Shown one piece after another: positions 7,966 to 15,798 of a stretch of DNA of 28,737 nt. Position 1 is the stretch's first letter, and each line of letters starts with the position of its first letter. Location of the stretch: assembly GCA_900759385.1 (NCBI GenBank), contig CAAEUZ010000100.1, positions 1-28,737 on the forward strand, given 5' to 3'. The position numbers and the translations under genes were made by a program. Below the pieces are notes generated by a model. It did no database searches and was not told where the DNA came from. It worked only from the letters and a program-made list of their open reading frames with translations. This DNA is from an uncultured Oscillospiraceae bacterium. GTDB taxonomy: Bacteria > Bacillota > Clostridia > Oscillospirales > Oscillospiraceae.

Positions 7966-10900
7966 GCGTACCCTTTCTGACCATATTCCCGGGCTGCGAG
8001 CCCCTGCGCGACAGTGCCGGAGGGCTGGACAAGGCCGAGGTGGAAAACGTTGTAGTCAGTACGGACGAGCAGTACATGACTATCGACGCGCGCTTTGCCT
8101 CCGTCGTGGCCCCGGGGGATATAGGAGCCCTGGAGAGCAGCCTGCGCAGCCAGTACGGGCTGCTGCGTGTAACTCTCAACGCCGAGTGCCCGAAGATAGT
8201 GCCGCAGCAGGCCAAGGCAGAGCCGAAGGACGGCAAGCTCCTCTACGGCAAGCCCCTGCGCAAGGCAGATACCCCGGCGGACATGTCCACCGTCACCCTC
8301 GAGAGCGGGTACGTAACGGTGAAGGGCGAGATCTTTGCCGTCAACAACCGCGAGATCCAAAAGCGCGGGGCCAACATACTCAGCTTCGACATGACCGACT
8401 ACACGGGCAGCGTGCGTGTGAGCAAGTTCATCGGCCGCGGCGAGGACGCCTCCATCACCGGCAAGGTGAAAAACGGCATGTGCGTCACAGTGCGCGGCAA
8501 GGTGGACTTTGACAAGTTCTACAACGACATGGTTATCGACCCGGTGACCATCGCCGTCTCCAATATGGATGTGCGCCCAGACAGCCATGAGGGGGACAAG
8601 CGCGTTGAGCTTCACCTGCACACGCGCTACTCCACCCTCGACGCCCTGCCCGACCCGGCCAGGGTGGTGGAGCGCGCCGCCGCCTGGGGCCACAGGGCCG
8701 TCGCCGTCACCGACCACGGTACGGCGCAGTCCTTCCCCGAGATGAGCAAGGCGGGGAAGAAGTACGGCGTGAAGATTATTTATGGCCTGGAGGGGTACTA
8801 CGTCAACGATGTTGACACCGGCTCCGCCGTGCGCGGGGAGAGCGACGCCCCGCTGGAGAGCGAGTTCATAGCCTTTGACGTGGAGACGACAGGCCTGTCC
8901 GCCGCGACGGACCGCCTGACCGAGATCGGCGCCGTGCGCTTCTCCGGCGGGCGGGTGCTGGACACTTTCAGCACCTTCGTGGACCCGGGCATGCACATCC
9001 CGGCCAATATCACGGAGCTGACCGGCATAAAGGACAGCGACGTGGCCGGCGCGCCCAGCGAGGCCGAGGCCATGCGCGCGTTTCTCGACTTCGCCGGAGG
9101 CCGGCCTATTATCGCCCACAACGCTACCTTCGACACGGGCTTCATGGCCGCGGCCTGCGCCCGCAGCGGCATAGAGTTCCACCCGGTAGTGGTGGATACG
9201 CTCATACTCGCCCAGCGCCTGCTGCCCGAGCTGCGGCGCCACAAGCTGGACATAGTCAGCAAGCACCTGGGCCTGCCTGAGTTCAACCATCACCGCGCGT
9301 TCGACGACGCGGAGGTCGTGGCCCGCATGATGGAGAAGTTCATCCCCATGCTGCACAACCAGGGCGCGGAAAAGCTCAGCGACGTCAACGAGGTCATGAG
9401 CCGGCTCTCCGGTTCCGGCAGCCGCCGCGTGAGGCACATAACGCTGCTGGTGCGCAACAAGGTGGGCCTGAAGAACCTCTACAAGCTCATATCCGCCAGC
9501 TACCTGAAGCACTACTCGCGCAACCCCATCATCCCCAAAAGCCTGCTCATGGAGCACCGCGAGGGCCTGCTCATAGGCTCCGCCTGCGAGGCTGGCGAGG
9601 TGTTTGACGCCGTGCTGCGCGGCACGAACGCCCAGGAGCTCAAGCGGCTGGCCAGCTTCTATGACTACTTTGAGATCATGCCGCTCGCCAACAACCGCTT
9701 CCTGGTGGAGAACGGCACCGTGCGGGACGACGAGGGCCTGCGTGACCTCAACCGGCGCGTTGCGCGCCTGGCCCATGAGCTGGAGAAGCCCGTGGTGGCC
9801 ACGGGAGACGTGCACTTCCTCGACCCGCGCGACGAGATTTACCGCCGCATCCTGCTCGCGGCCAAGAAATTCGGCGACGCCGACCGGCCCAACCCGCTCT
9901 ATTTCCGCACCACGGACGAGATGCTCGAGGAGTTCGCCTACCTGGGCAAGCGTGACTGCTATGAGGCGGTCATCACGAACCCGAACAGAATTGCCGACAT
10001 GTGCGAGGAGATAAAGCTCCTGCCCGACGGGCTCTTCCCGCCCAAGATAGAGAACTCCGACGGCCAGCTAAAGGACCTGGTCTACGGCCGCATGCACGAG
10101 CTCTACGGCGAGAACCCGCCCGAGATAGTCGCCGAGCGCGTGGAGACGGAGCTGCACGACATACTCTCGCGCCACTACGACGTCATATACATGTCCGCGC
10201 AGAAGCTGGTCGCGGACTCGAACGCGCACGGTTATCTGGTCGGCAGCCGGGGCAGCGTCGGTTCCAGCATCGTCGCATACATGTCCGGCATAACTGAGGT
10301 CAACTCGCTCCCGCCGCACTACGTGTGCCCGGAGTGCCACTACACGGACTTTGAGTCCGGCAAGGATTACGGCTGCGGCGCGGACATGCCCGACGCCGTC
10401 TGTCCGAAGTGCGGCGCCGAAATGCGCAAAGAGGGTTTTGACATCCCCTTTGAGACCTTCCTGGGCTTCGGCGGCGACAAGGTGCCCGATATCGACCTGA
10501 ACTTCTCCGGCGAATACCAGGCCAAGGCCCACAAGTACACGGAAGAACTCTTCGGCAGCGACCACGTGTTCCGCGCCGGCACCATAGGCACCCTGGCCGA
10601 AAAGACGGCCTACGGCTACGTGCTCAAGTACCTGGAAGAGCGGGGGCTGAAGGTCTCCAAGGCCGAGGAAGGGCGTCTCGCCGCCGGTCTTGTCGGCGTG
10701 AAGCGCACCACGGGCCAGCATCCGGGCGGCCTGGTCGTCATACCGCAGGACATGGAGGTGGAGGACTTCTGCCCCGTACAGCACCCGGCCGACGACCCGG
10801 GCAGCGGCATCATAACTACCCACTTTGAATACCACAGCATGGAGGCCAACCTGCTCAAGCTCGACGAGCTGGGCCACGATGACCCGACCATGCTGAAGAT

Positions 10901-11921
10901 GCTCGAGGACATGACCGGCGTGGACGTGCGCAAGATACCTCTTGACGACCCGGAGACGATGCGTATCTTCAAGACGCCGGAGCCGCTGGGCCTGCCGGAC
11001 GACGACCCGATAATCGGCAAGACCGGCACCATCGGCATCCCCGAGTTCGGCACGGGCTTCACCCGCCAGATGCTGGTGGACACCAAGCCCGAGCAGTTCG
11101 ACATACTCGTGCGCCTGTCCGGCTTCAGCCACGGCACCGACGTGTGGCTGGGCAACGCCAAGGACCTCATCCTCTCCGGCACGGCGAGCGTCAAGGAGAC
11201 CATCGGCTGCCGCGACGATATCATGCTCTACCTGATCTCCAGAGGTATGGACCCCAAGCGCAGTTTCAAGATCATGGAGGCCGTCCGCAAGGGCCGCGGC
11301 CTGCCGGAAGGCGCGGAGGACGAGATGCGCGACCACGGCGTGCCGGACTGGTACATAGGCTCCTGCCAGAAGATAAAATACCTCTTCCCCAAGGCCCATG
11401 CCGTGGCCTATGTCATGATGGCCTTCCGCATAGCGTACTTCAAGGTGCACTATCCGCTGCAGTACTACAGCGCCTATTTCTACCGCCGCAGCCAGAAGGA
11501 CTCCTTTGACGCCGCTATCATGATTCAGGGCGTGGACTTCGTCCGCCGCAAGATAAACGAGATAGAGAACAAGGCCGACGCCACGGCCAAGGAAAACGAC
11601 CTGCTTACCACACTGGAGGCCGTTTACGAGTTCTACATGCGAGGCTTTGACTTCGCCCCCATAGACCTGTACGAGAGCGACGAGAGCAAGTTCCTCGTCG
11701 TCGGCGACAGGCAGCTGCGGCCGCCCTTCGTCAGCCTATCCGGCCTGGGCGAGGCCGCGGCACGCGACCTGGTGGCCGCGCGTGAGGGCGGACGGGAGTT
11801 CATCTCCATCGAGGAGCTGTCCATGGCCTGCCCCAAGCTCAGCCAGGCGCACATAGAGCAGCTCAAGAGCGTCGGCGCGCTGAGCTCGCTGCCGGACGAG
11901 AGCCAGATGAGTTTGTTCTGA
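7962..11921 (+). CDS. polC: DNA polymerase III alpha subunit, Gram-positive type PolC
   Basis: Replicative polymerase with a built-in proofreading exonuclease. In order: an OB-fold domain (about 105-210), a PHP domain beginning HLHTRYSTLDALPD at 218 and interrupted by the DnaQ-type exonuclease, which starts FIAFDVETTGL (D306, E308). The rest of the PHP and palm follow, with a zinc motif (CPECHYTD ... VCPKCG) and the catalytic PDIDLNFSG with D843 and D845. HHH-like and DNA-binding parts end the protein. At 1319 residues it is shorter than Bacillus PolC (about 1437); the shortfall is mostly before the PHP domain. The start is a TTG overlapping the ispG stop (TTGA), preceded by GGTGGGAG; no ATG lies near. 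The stop overlaps the next ATG. Confidence 0.97.
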   Translation: MSVPFLTIFPGCEPLRDSAGGLDKAEVENVVVSTDEQYMTIDARFASVVAPGDIGALESSLRSQYGLLRVTLNAECPKIVPQQAKAEPKDGKLLYGKPLRKADTPADMSTVTLESGYVTVKGEIFAVNNREIQKRGANILSFDMTDYTGSVRVSKFIGRGEDASITGKVKNGMCVTVRGKVDFDKFYNDMVIDPVTIAVSNMDVRPDSHEGDKRVELHLHTRYSTLDALPDPARVVERAAAWGHRAVAVTDHGTAQSFPEMSKAGKKYGVKIIYGLEGYYVNDVDTGSAVRGESDAPLESEFIAFDVETTGLSAATDRLTEIGAVRFSGGRVLDTFSTFVDPGMHIPANITELTGIKDSDVAGAPSEAEAMRAFLDFAGGRPIIAHNATFDTGFMAAACARSGIEFHPVVVDTLILAQRLLPELRRHKLDIVSKHLGLPEFNHHRAFDDAEVVARMMEKFIPMLHNQGAEKLSDVNEVMSRLSGSGSRRVRHITLLVRNKVGLKNLYKLISASYLKHYSRNPIIPKSLLMEHREGLLIGSACEAGEVFDAVLRGTNAQELKRLASFYDYFEIMPLANNRFLVENGTVRDDEGLRDLNRRVARLAHELEKPVVATGDVHFLDPRDEIYRRILLAAKKFGDADRPNPLYFRTTDEMLEEFAYLGKRDCYEAVITNPNRIADMCEEIKLLPDGLFPPKIENSDGQLKDLVYGRMHELYGENPPEIVAERVETELHDILSRHYDVIYMSAQKLVADSNAHGYLVGSRGSVGSSIVAYMSGITEVNSLPPHYVCPECHYTDFESGKDYGCGADMPDAVCPKCGAEMRKEGFDIPFETFLGFGGDKVPDIDLNFSGEYQAKAHKYTEELFGSDHVFRAGTIGTLAEKTAYGYVLKYLEERGLKVSKAEEGRLAAGLVGVKRTTGQHPGGLVVIPQDMEVEDFCPVQHPADDPGSGIITTHFEYHSMEANLLKLDELGHDDPTMLKMLEDMTGVDVRKIPLDDPETMRIFKTPEPLGLPDDDPIIGKTGTIGIPEFGTGFTRQMLVDTKPEQFDILVRLSGFSHGTDVWLGNAKDLILSGTASVKETIGCRDDIMLYLISRGMDPKRSFKIMEAVRKGRGLPEGAEDEMRDHGVPDWYIGSCQKIKYLFPKAHAVAYVMMAFRIAYFKVHYPLQYYSAYFYRRSQKDSFDAAIMIQGVDFVRRKINEIENKADATAKENDLLTTLEAVYEFYMRGFDFAPIDLYESDESKFLVVGDRQLRPPFVSLSGLGEAAARDLVAAREGGREFISIEELSMACPKLSQAHIEQLKSVGALSSLPDESQMSLF

Positions 11922-12742
11922 TGAAGACGTACAAGTATTATGTTAACAGCAACGGGCGCAGGATAAAGCTTCTTGTCCTGCGTCCGGACATGCACGCCCG
12001 CGCGTCCGATTTGACGGCGGGCGTGCTTTGGATACACGGCGGCGGCTTCGCCACGGGCATGGCAGAAATGGTTTACATAACAAGAGCAAGGGCCCTGGTT
12101 GAGAAATTCTGCGTCACCGTGGCCGCACCGGCCTATACACTGTCGTGGCGAGAGCCATACCCGGCGGCGGTTGAGGACTGCTACAGCGCACTGCTGTGGT
12201 TCAAGGCCAATGCATGGATGCTGGGATTCAATGCGGACAAAATCATAGTCGGCGGCGAGAGCGCAGGCGGAGGACTGTGCGCGGCGCTGTGCATACTTGC
12301 CAGGGAGAGGGGAGAGGTTGACATAAAGTATCAGTTCCCGCTCTATCCCATGCTCGACGACCGCGATACGCCCTCCAGCCGTAACAACCACGCGCACGTC
12401 TGGAATACACGCCGCAATCACGCCGCCTGGAAGCTTTATCTGCGCGGGCTGTACGGTACGGACAGTGTACCGGCCTGTGCGGCTCCGGCAAGAGAAACTA
12501 ATTATGTAAACTTGCCGCCCTGCTATACCTTTGTCGGTGACATTGAGCCGTTCTACTGTGAGACATTGAATTATGTCAACCAACTTAAAAATGCGGGCGT
12601 ACATGCAGAGTGCGACGTCTATCCCGGCTGCTGGCACGCTTTTGACATGCTCGCGCCGTGGAAGGGTGTCAGCCGCCGCGCGGCGGCCAGATTTGAGCAG
12701 AAGTTCGGAGAAGCGCTTGAATTTATCGCCCGAATGTCCTGA
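11921..12742 (+). CDS. Alpha/beta hydrolase, hormone-sensitive-lipase (HSL) type esterase
   Basis: Probable cytoplasmic carboxylesterase; the substrate cannot be told from sequence. The 273-residue protein shows the HSL family pattern: oxyanion-hole HGGG at 39-42, nucleophile elbow GGESAGGG with S114, a likely acid D207 in FVGDIEPF, and H239 in PGCWHAFD. Its ATG shares a base with the polC stop, so it may be translated from the long operon. It has no known link to replication and its codons become more AT-rich toward the 3' end than those of polC, suggesting a later addition to the operon. No signal peptide is present. A terminator after it is not obvious, only a weak hairpin at 12755-12775. 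Confidence 0.85.
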   Translation: MKTYKYYVNSNGRRIKLLVLRPDMHARASDLTAGVLWIHGGGFATGMAEMVYITRARALVEKFCVTVAAPAYTLSWREPYPAAVEDCYSALLWFKANAWMLGFNADKIIVGGESAGGGLCAALCILARERGEVDIKYQFPLYPMLDDRDTPSSRNNHAHVWNTRRNHAAWKLYLRGLYGTDSVPACAAPARETNYVNLPPCYTFVGDIEPFYCETLNYVNQLKNAGVHAECDVYPGCWHAFDMLAPWKGVSRRAAARFEQKFGEALEFIARMS

Positions 12743-12778
12743 TTCTCACATTCCGAGAGCGATTCCAGAGCTCTCAGG

Positions 12779-12807
12779 TGGACATTTTGTTCCCGCGACG
12801 TTAGAAT
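12779..12807 (+). promoter_or_regulatory. Promoter of the XRE regulator gene
   Basis: TGGACA (12779-12784), a 17-base spacer and TAGAAT (12802-12807), each one mismatch from consensus. The expected start near 12814 leaves a short leader with GAGAGGTGG before the ATG at 12831. A small inverted repeat (GAGAGC and GCTCTC, 12755-12775) just upstream could be an operator for self-regulation, but this is a guess. Confidence 0.65.
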
Positions 12808-12830
12808 GAACGCAGAGAGGTGGTCAGCCC

Positions 12831-13517
12831 ATGGACAGGAAGAGTATAGGCTCCTTCATCGCTGCACTGCGGAAAGCGAAGGGGATGACGCAGAAGGACC
12901 TCGCCATGCTGCTGCACGTGTCGGACAAGACGGTGAGCCGTTGGGAAACCGGCGACGGGACGCCCGACCTGGCGCTCATCCCGGTGCTGGCGGAGATATT
13001 CGGCGTTACATGTGACGAGCTGTTACGAGGCGAGCGCAGGCCGGAGAGCGACGCCGCCGAGACCACGCCGCTGGGTGAGAAGCGCAAACAGTGGCTGATG
13101 AACAGGGCTTTGACAAGGCTCAACGTGAGTATTATAATCACCGTCGGAATAACTCTGGTCGGACTTATACTCGGAGAGCTCCTTTCGCTGCTGGCACATA
13201 AACCGCATGTCAGTGGACTGACATGCATCTGCGTATCTGTAATTGCGCTGATATATCAGATAGCTGCTCTGGTGAAAGCAGTGTCCGTCACCTTCGAAAC
13301 CGAGCTGGATAAGGCCATAGCAGGCTTCAGAAAGAGCGCAGTTATACGTGCAGAGCTGGCGATGGCCTTACCGGCTGCGCTGATACCCGTTTCTGCATTT
13401 GACGGGCTGCAGTTCAGCTATGTAGGCGCGGTAGAATTAGTGATTTCTTTTTCGTTTGCCGCCTTTTTGCTCGGATGCGCATATGCTGTACTCTACTCAA
13501 GGGATTTCTTTGGATAA
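12831..13517 (+). CDS. XRE family transcriptional regulator with C-terminal membrane domain
   Basis: The first 65 residues are a Cro/C1-type helix-turn-helix: IGSFIAALRKAKGMTQKDLA, then VSDKTVSRWETGDGTPDLAL and IPVLAEIFGVTCDELLRGE. A charged linker (about 66-98) leads to four probable membrane helices (about 100-121, 128-150, 170-190, 197-222). The 228-residue protein is thus likely a DNA-binding domain tethered to the membrane, a layout common in Clostridia, where such proteins often sense envelope or small-molecule signals. Target genes are unknown; the adjacent hydrolase is one candidate. It has its own promoter and a strong terminator, so it is a single-gene unit. Base composition is lower in GC than the operon before it. 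Confidence 0.88.
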   Translation: MDRKSIGSFIAALRKAKGMTQKDLAMLLHVSDKTVSRWETGDGTPDLALIPVLAEIFGVTCDELLRGERRPESDAAETTPLGEKRKQWLMNRALTRLNVSIIITVGITLVGLILGELLSLLAHKPHVSGLTCICVSVIALIYQIAALVKAVSVTFETELDKAIAGFRKSAVIRAELAMALPAALIPVSAFDGLQFSYVGAVELVISFSFAAFLLGCAYAVLYSRDFFG

Positions 13518-13521
13518 AAAC

Positions 13522-13547
13522 ACCCCCGCGTGAGCTCACGCGGGGGT
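13522..13547. terminator. Bidirectional terminator between convergent genes
   Basis: A 26-base perfect palindrome (ACCCCCGCGTGAG and its complement). It is preceded by an A-run, which becomes GTTTTT on the minus strand, and followed by CATTTC on the plus strand. It lies 4 bases after the regulator stop and 4 before the phosphodiesterase stop. The minus-strand T-run is the better of the two. Confidence 0.9.
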
Positions 13548-13551
13548 CATT

Positions 13552-14040
13552 TCATATGTACCTGTCCTTTGGCATCATGGGCAGGATCCTGGCCGCTATG
13601 CCGCCGCTGTCGGAGATATCAATGACGGCGAAGCTGGGCTCGCTGCCCAGGCCGGATGAGCCCGGGTTCACCACCGTCATACCGGCCGGGTACTCGATGC
13701 GGGCGATGTGCGTGTGGCCGTAGAGCACGAGCTGCGCGCCGGAGAAGTGCGCGGCGTTCAGGAGCGAGTCCATGGTTGACTTGACGTAGTAGCGGTGGCC
13801 GTGTGTGGCGAAGACCTTTACCGGCCCGGCGTAGAACTCCAGCGTGTCCTGTTCGCGGCTGGCGAAGTCACAGTTGCCGGGCACGGCGTAGAGCGGGATG
13901 GAGGGGAACCCGCTGGCCAGCAGGCGGCTGTCACGTATGTGGTCGCCCAGATGGACCAGTATGTCCGGCTGCATCCGGCGGACGGCCTGAGGCATAAGAT
14001 TGGTATTACCGTGGGTATCAGAGAAAACTGCCAGGCGCAT
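13552..14040 (-). CDS. YfcE/MJ0936 family metallophosphoesterase
   Basis: Probable metal-dependent phosphodiesterase of the YfcE family; the physiological substrate is not known for most members. The 162-residue protein has all the binuclear metal motifs: SDTHGN with D8 and H10, HLGDH with D33, PGNCD with N56, ATHGH with H80, and GHTH with H109 and H111. The start at 14040 is chosen because AGGAGG lies ten bases upstream and the protein then begins MRLAVFSDTHGN. The frame stays open further upstream to 14316, but that would run across the divergent small gene. It converges on the XRE regulator and shares a terminator with it. The divergent start at 14093 is 52 bases away. Confidence 0.93.
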   Translation of the reverse strand: MRLAVFSDTHGNTNLMPQAVRRMQPDILVHLGDHIRDSRLLASGFPSIPLYAVPGNCDFASREQDTLEFYAGPVKVFATHGHRYYVKSTMDSLLNAAHFSGAQLVLYGHTHIARIEYPAGMTVVNPGSSGLGSEPSFAVIDISDSGGIAARILPMMPKDRYI

Positions 14041-14092
14041 GGACGCGCACCTCCTGAACTCCCGGGCATATACTGCCTTCGGAGGGGATAGT

Positions 14093-14323
14093 ATGGATTT
14101 TGAGAAGTTCGCCAACAGCCTGGACCCTTCGAGCCGGGCAAAGCTGGAGGCGCTGGGCAACACCGACGCGGCCAAAGCTCTGGACGGAATGTTCTCCGAG
14201 GCGGAGCTAATCAAGGCCGCCGGCAGCGGCGACGAGCGGGCGCTGAAAGACATCCTCCGCCGTGTGCTGTCCACGAACGAGGGGAAAAAGCTGGCCGAAA
14301 TGCTCGGCGAGGCCATGAAATAA
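14093..14323 (+). CDS. Small conserved-looking protein, function unknown
   Basis: A 76-residue, probably all-helical soluble protein beginning MDFEKFANSLDPSSRAKLEA and ending in a basic helix. I do not recognise it. The start is chosen for its GGAGGGG site six bases upstream; an in-frame start at 14000 would overlap the coding part of the divergent phosphodiesterase. It is the first of three packed genes on the plus strand. Its first helix (NSLDPSSRAKLEALGNTD) loosely resembles the opening of the next gene product (MDGLEDKLNAILSDPDAMG), which might reflect old duplication. A CATATACT sequence at 14067-14074 is a possible -10 of a sporulation-type promoter, with no matching -35. Confidence 0.75.
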   Translation: MDFEKFANSLDPSSRAKLEALGNTDAAKALDGMFSEAELIKAAGSGDERALKDILRRVLSTNEGKKLAEMLGEAMK

Positions 14324-14346
14324 TGTCCTGAAGGGAGGCGCGGCGC

Positions 14347-14685
14347 GTGGATGGCCTGGAAGATAAATTGAACGCCATACTCTCCGACCCGGACGCCATG
14401 GGCCGCATCGCGGACATGGCCAAATCAATCATGGGCGGAGAGGGAGAAGGCTCCGGGGATACCGGGCGCGGTGAGGCCGACGAGTCCATGATCCGCCGGG
14501 CGATGAAACTAATGCGCGGCAAGGCGCTCAGCACGGATGAGGCGTCCCTGCTCTCGGCGCTGCGGCCGTTCCTCTCGGCAGAGCGGCAACAGAGGCTGGA
14601 CCGCGCGATAAAGCTGGCCAGACTGGCCTCCCTGGCCAGCCTCGCGGGCGAGCTGGGCGTTCTGGGAGGTGACGACGGTGTATAA
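14347..14685 (+). CDS. Small helical protein, function unknown, second gene of trio
   Basis: A 112-residue protein with a GTG start and a GGGAGG site about eight bases before it. It reads as a helical N-terminal part (MDGLEDKLNAILSDPDAMGR), a glycine- and acid-rich linker at about 31-44, then a helical C-terminal part (LRPFLSAERQQRLDRAIKL, then repeated LASLA). No membrane segment or catalytic motif is visible. The gene follows the previous one by 23 bases and overlaps the next by 8, so the three must be cotranscribed. Not recognised; an assembly or scaffold role is imaginable from its amphipathic helices but unproven. Confidence 0.78.
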   Translation: MDGLEDKLNAILSDPDAMGRIADMAKSIMGGEGEGSGDTGRGEADESMIRRAMKLMRGKALSTDEASLLSALRPFLSAERQQRLDRAIKLARLASLASLAGELGVLGGDDGV

Positions 14686-15085
14686 CCGCTACAATGCCAG
14701 CACGGGCACCTACATGAGCATACCGGAGCCGGGGGACGGGCAGCGCCGGGAGCGCCCTTTGCGCAGACCGGAGCCGGAGCGTGAGCCGCCGCGCGAAGAG
14801 CCGGAGCACAACAGCCCGCCTCAGGGGCGGCCGCCACAGGAGCACGTACATAGGCCGCCGCCGCGGGAACGCCCAAAAGCCCCGGCGAGGCCGCCGGGAC
14901 ACGGCAGTGGCGGCCAGTTGCCGGGGCTTGAGCGCCTTTTGTCCGGGTTCAGCGGCAGCCTTAACAGCCGCCTTAGCGGGCTGGAGACCGAAGACCTGCT
15001 TCTGCTGGCCGTGGTCTATCTCATGTACCGCCAGAGCGGGGACAGGCAGCTGCTCATCGTGCTGGCGGCGTTGCTGCTGTTTTAA
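14678..15085 (+). CDS. Pro/Arg/Glu-rich protein with hydrophobic C-terminus, function unknown
   Basis: The 135-residue protein starts MYNRYNASTGTYMSIPEP. The middle, about 18-80, is a low-complexity stretch of proline, arginine and glutamate. It ends with two leucine-rich hydrophobic segments split by a charged turn (LETEDLLLLAVVYLMYR, then RQLLIVLAALLLF). The GTG at 14678 is preferred because GGGAGG lies eight bases upstream; a GTG at 14669 overlaps that site. It overlaps the previous stop, so translation is probably coupled. The architecture suggests a peripheral or membrane-inserted protein with a disordered arm. The stop overlaps the stop of the convergent gene at 15082. Function not known; the genus is a spore former, and a spore role is only a guess. 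Confidence 0.75.
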   Translation: MYNRYNASTGTYMSIPEPGDGQRRERPLRRPEPEREPPREEPEHNSPPQGRPPQEHVHRPPPRERPKAPARPPGHGSGGQLPGLERLLSGFSGSLNSRLSGLETEDLLLLAVVYLMYRQSGDRQLLIVLAALLLF

Positions 15086-15798
15086 TTGTCCGGAGGGGAG
15101 AAGAGGTTTTCCTCCGGCGTGTTCAGATCGGGGATGGTCGAGTACATGCGGTAAATGAGCGTATCGCCGTCATATGTCTCCGAGCCCATGAGCAGGCCGG
15201 TGTTGACGGAGACGTATATGCGGTGAGTATAGCCGAACACCCCGCCGTCGGTGTATTCAACGCTGATGCAGTCTTCACCGGCGTGCTGAGTATAGCCCGC
15301 GGAGAGGATGTCCTCCACCGGGAGCAGGAGCACGTCCTCATAGGTGATGCAGCGCATCCAGCGGTCGGAGCTGTCCTCATAGGGTTCGGAATAGACGCCG
15401 GAGACGGAGTCGTACCATATGTACAGCATACCGTTGTCTAAGAGTATGTTCTTGGTGCCGCCGCCGGAGGCCAGCCTTATGCGCGTGCGCCCGGCGTTGA
15501 CCCAGACTTGGAGCTGGCTGGTGCTGCTCCCGTCCGACCAGTAATCGTCCACGGTGACGGTGCAGGAATAGCTCTCGGCCCGGTTCAGCTCGGCAAGCAC
15601 GGCCTGGACGTTTTCCTCCGTCAGGGTAATGCGCTCAGCGGAGGGAAAACCGGTTTCCACGGCGCTGGACTGGCCGGGAGACGGCAGCGCGACGCTGCTG
15701 GTCTCGCCGCCGCGGCCCATGAAAAAGAGCGCGAAAACTATGACCGCCGCCGTCAGTACCAGCAGCAGTATGATTATGAGCTTGGAGCGGCGGCTCAT
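15082..15798 (-). CDS. Membrane-anchored extracytoplasmic protein, LolA/sigma-regulator-like fold possible
   Basis: A 238-residue protein with a basic N-terminus and one hydrophobic helix at about 7-27 (LIIILLLVLTAAVIVFALFF), then a Ser-rich linker and a beta-rich domain from about 60. That domain has alternating strands such as SYSCTVTVDDYW, QLQVWVNAGRTRIRL, NILLDNGMLYIWYD and THRIYVSVNTGLLMGSETY. The pattern recalls LolA-like half-barrel proteins seen in Gram-positives, but the similarity is by shape only. No lipobox cysteine is present, so it is anchored by the helix. Its ATG overlaps the wecB stop (ATGA), and GGGGAG precedes it, so it belongs to the tagO-wecB unit. The role may be in wall polymer assembly or sensing; unproven. 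Confidence 0.8.
   Translation of the reverse strand: MSRRSKLIIILLLVLTAAVIVFALFFMGRGGETSSVALPSPGQSSAVETGFPSAERITLTEENVQAVLAELNRAESYSCTVTVDDYWSDGSSTSQLQVWVNAGRTRIRLASGGGTKNILLDNGMLYIWYDSVSGVYSEPYEDSSDRWMRCITYEDVLLLPVEDILSAGYTQHAGEDCISVEYTDGGVFGYTHRIYVSVNTGLLMGSETYDGDTLIYRMYSTIPDLNTPEENLFSPPDN

Noticed and set aside
7839..9815. A 658-codon open frame on the minus strand opposite ispG and polC
   Set aside because: Long antisense frames are common in this GC-rich sequence; the composition (His/Ala/Gly/Val-rich, no domain) is that of a shadow frame, and the plus-strand genes ispG and polC are certain.
14041..14316. An extended start for the phosphodiesterase
   Set aside because: It would place about 90 unrelated residues before MRLAVFSDTHGN and run across the divergent small gene; AGGAGG precedes the shorter start.
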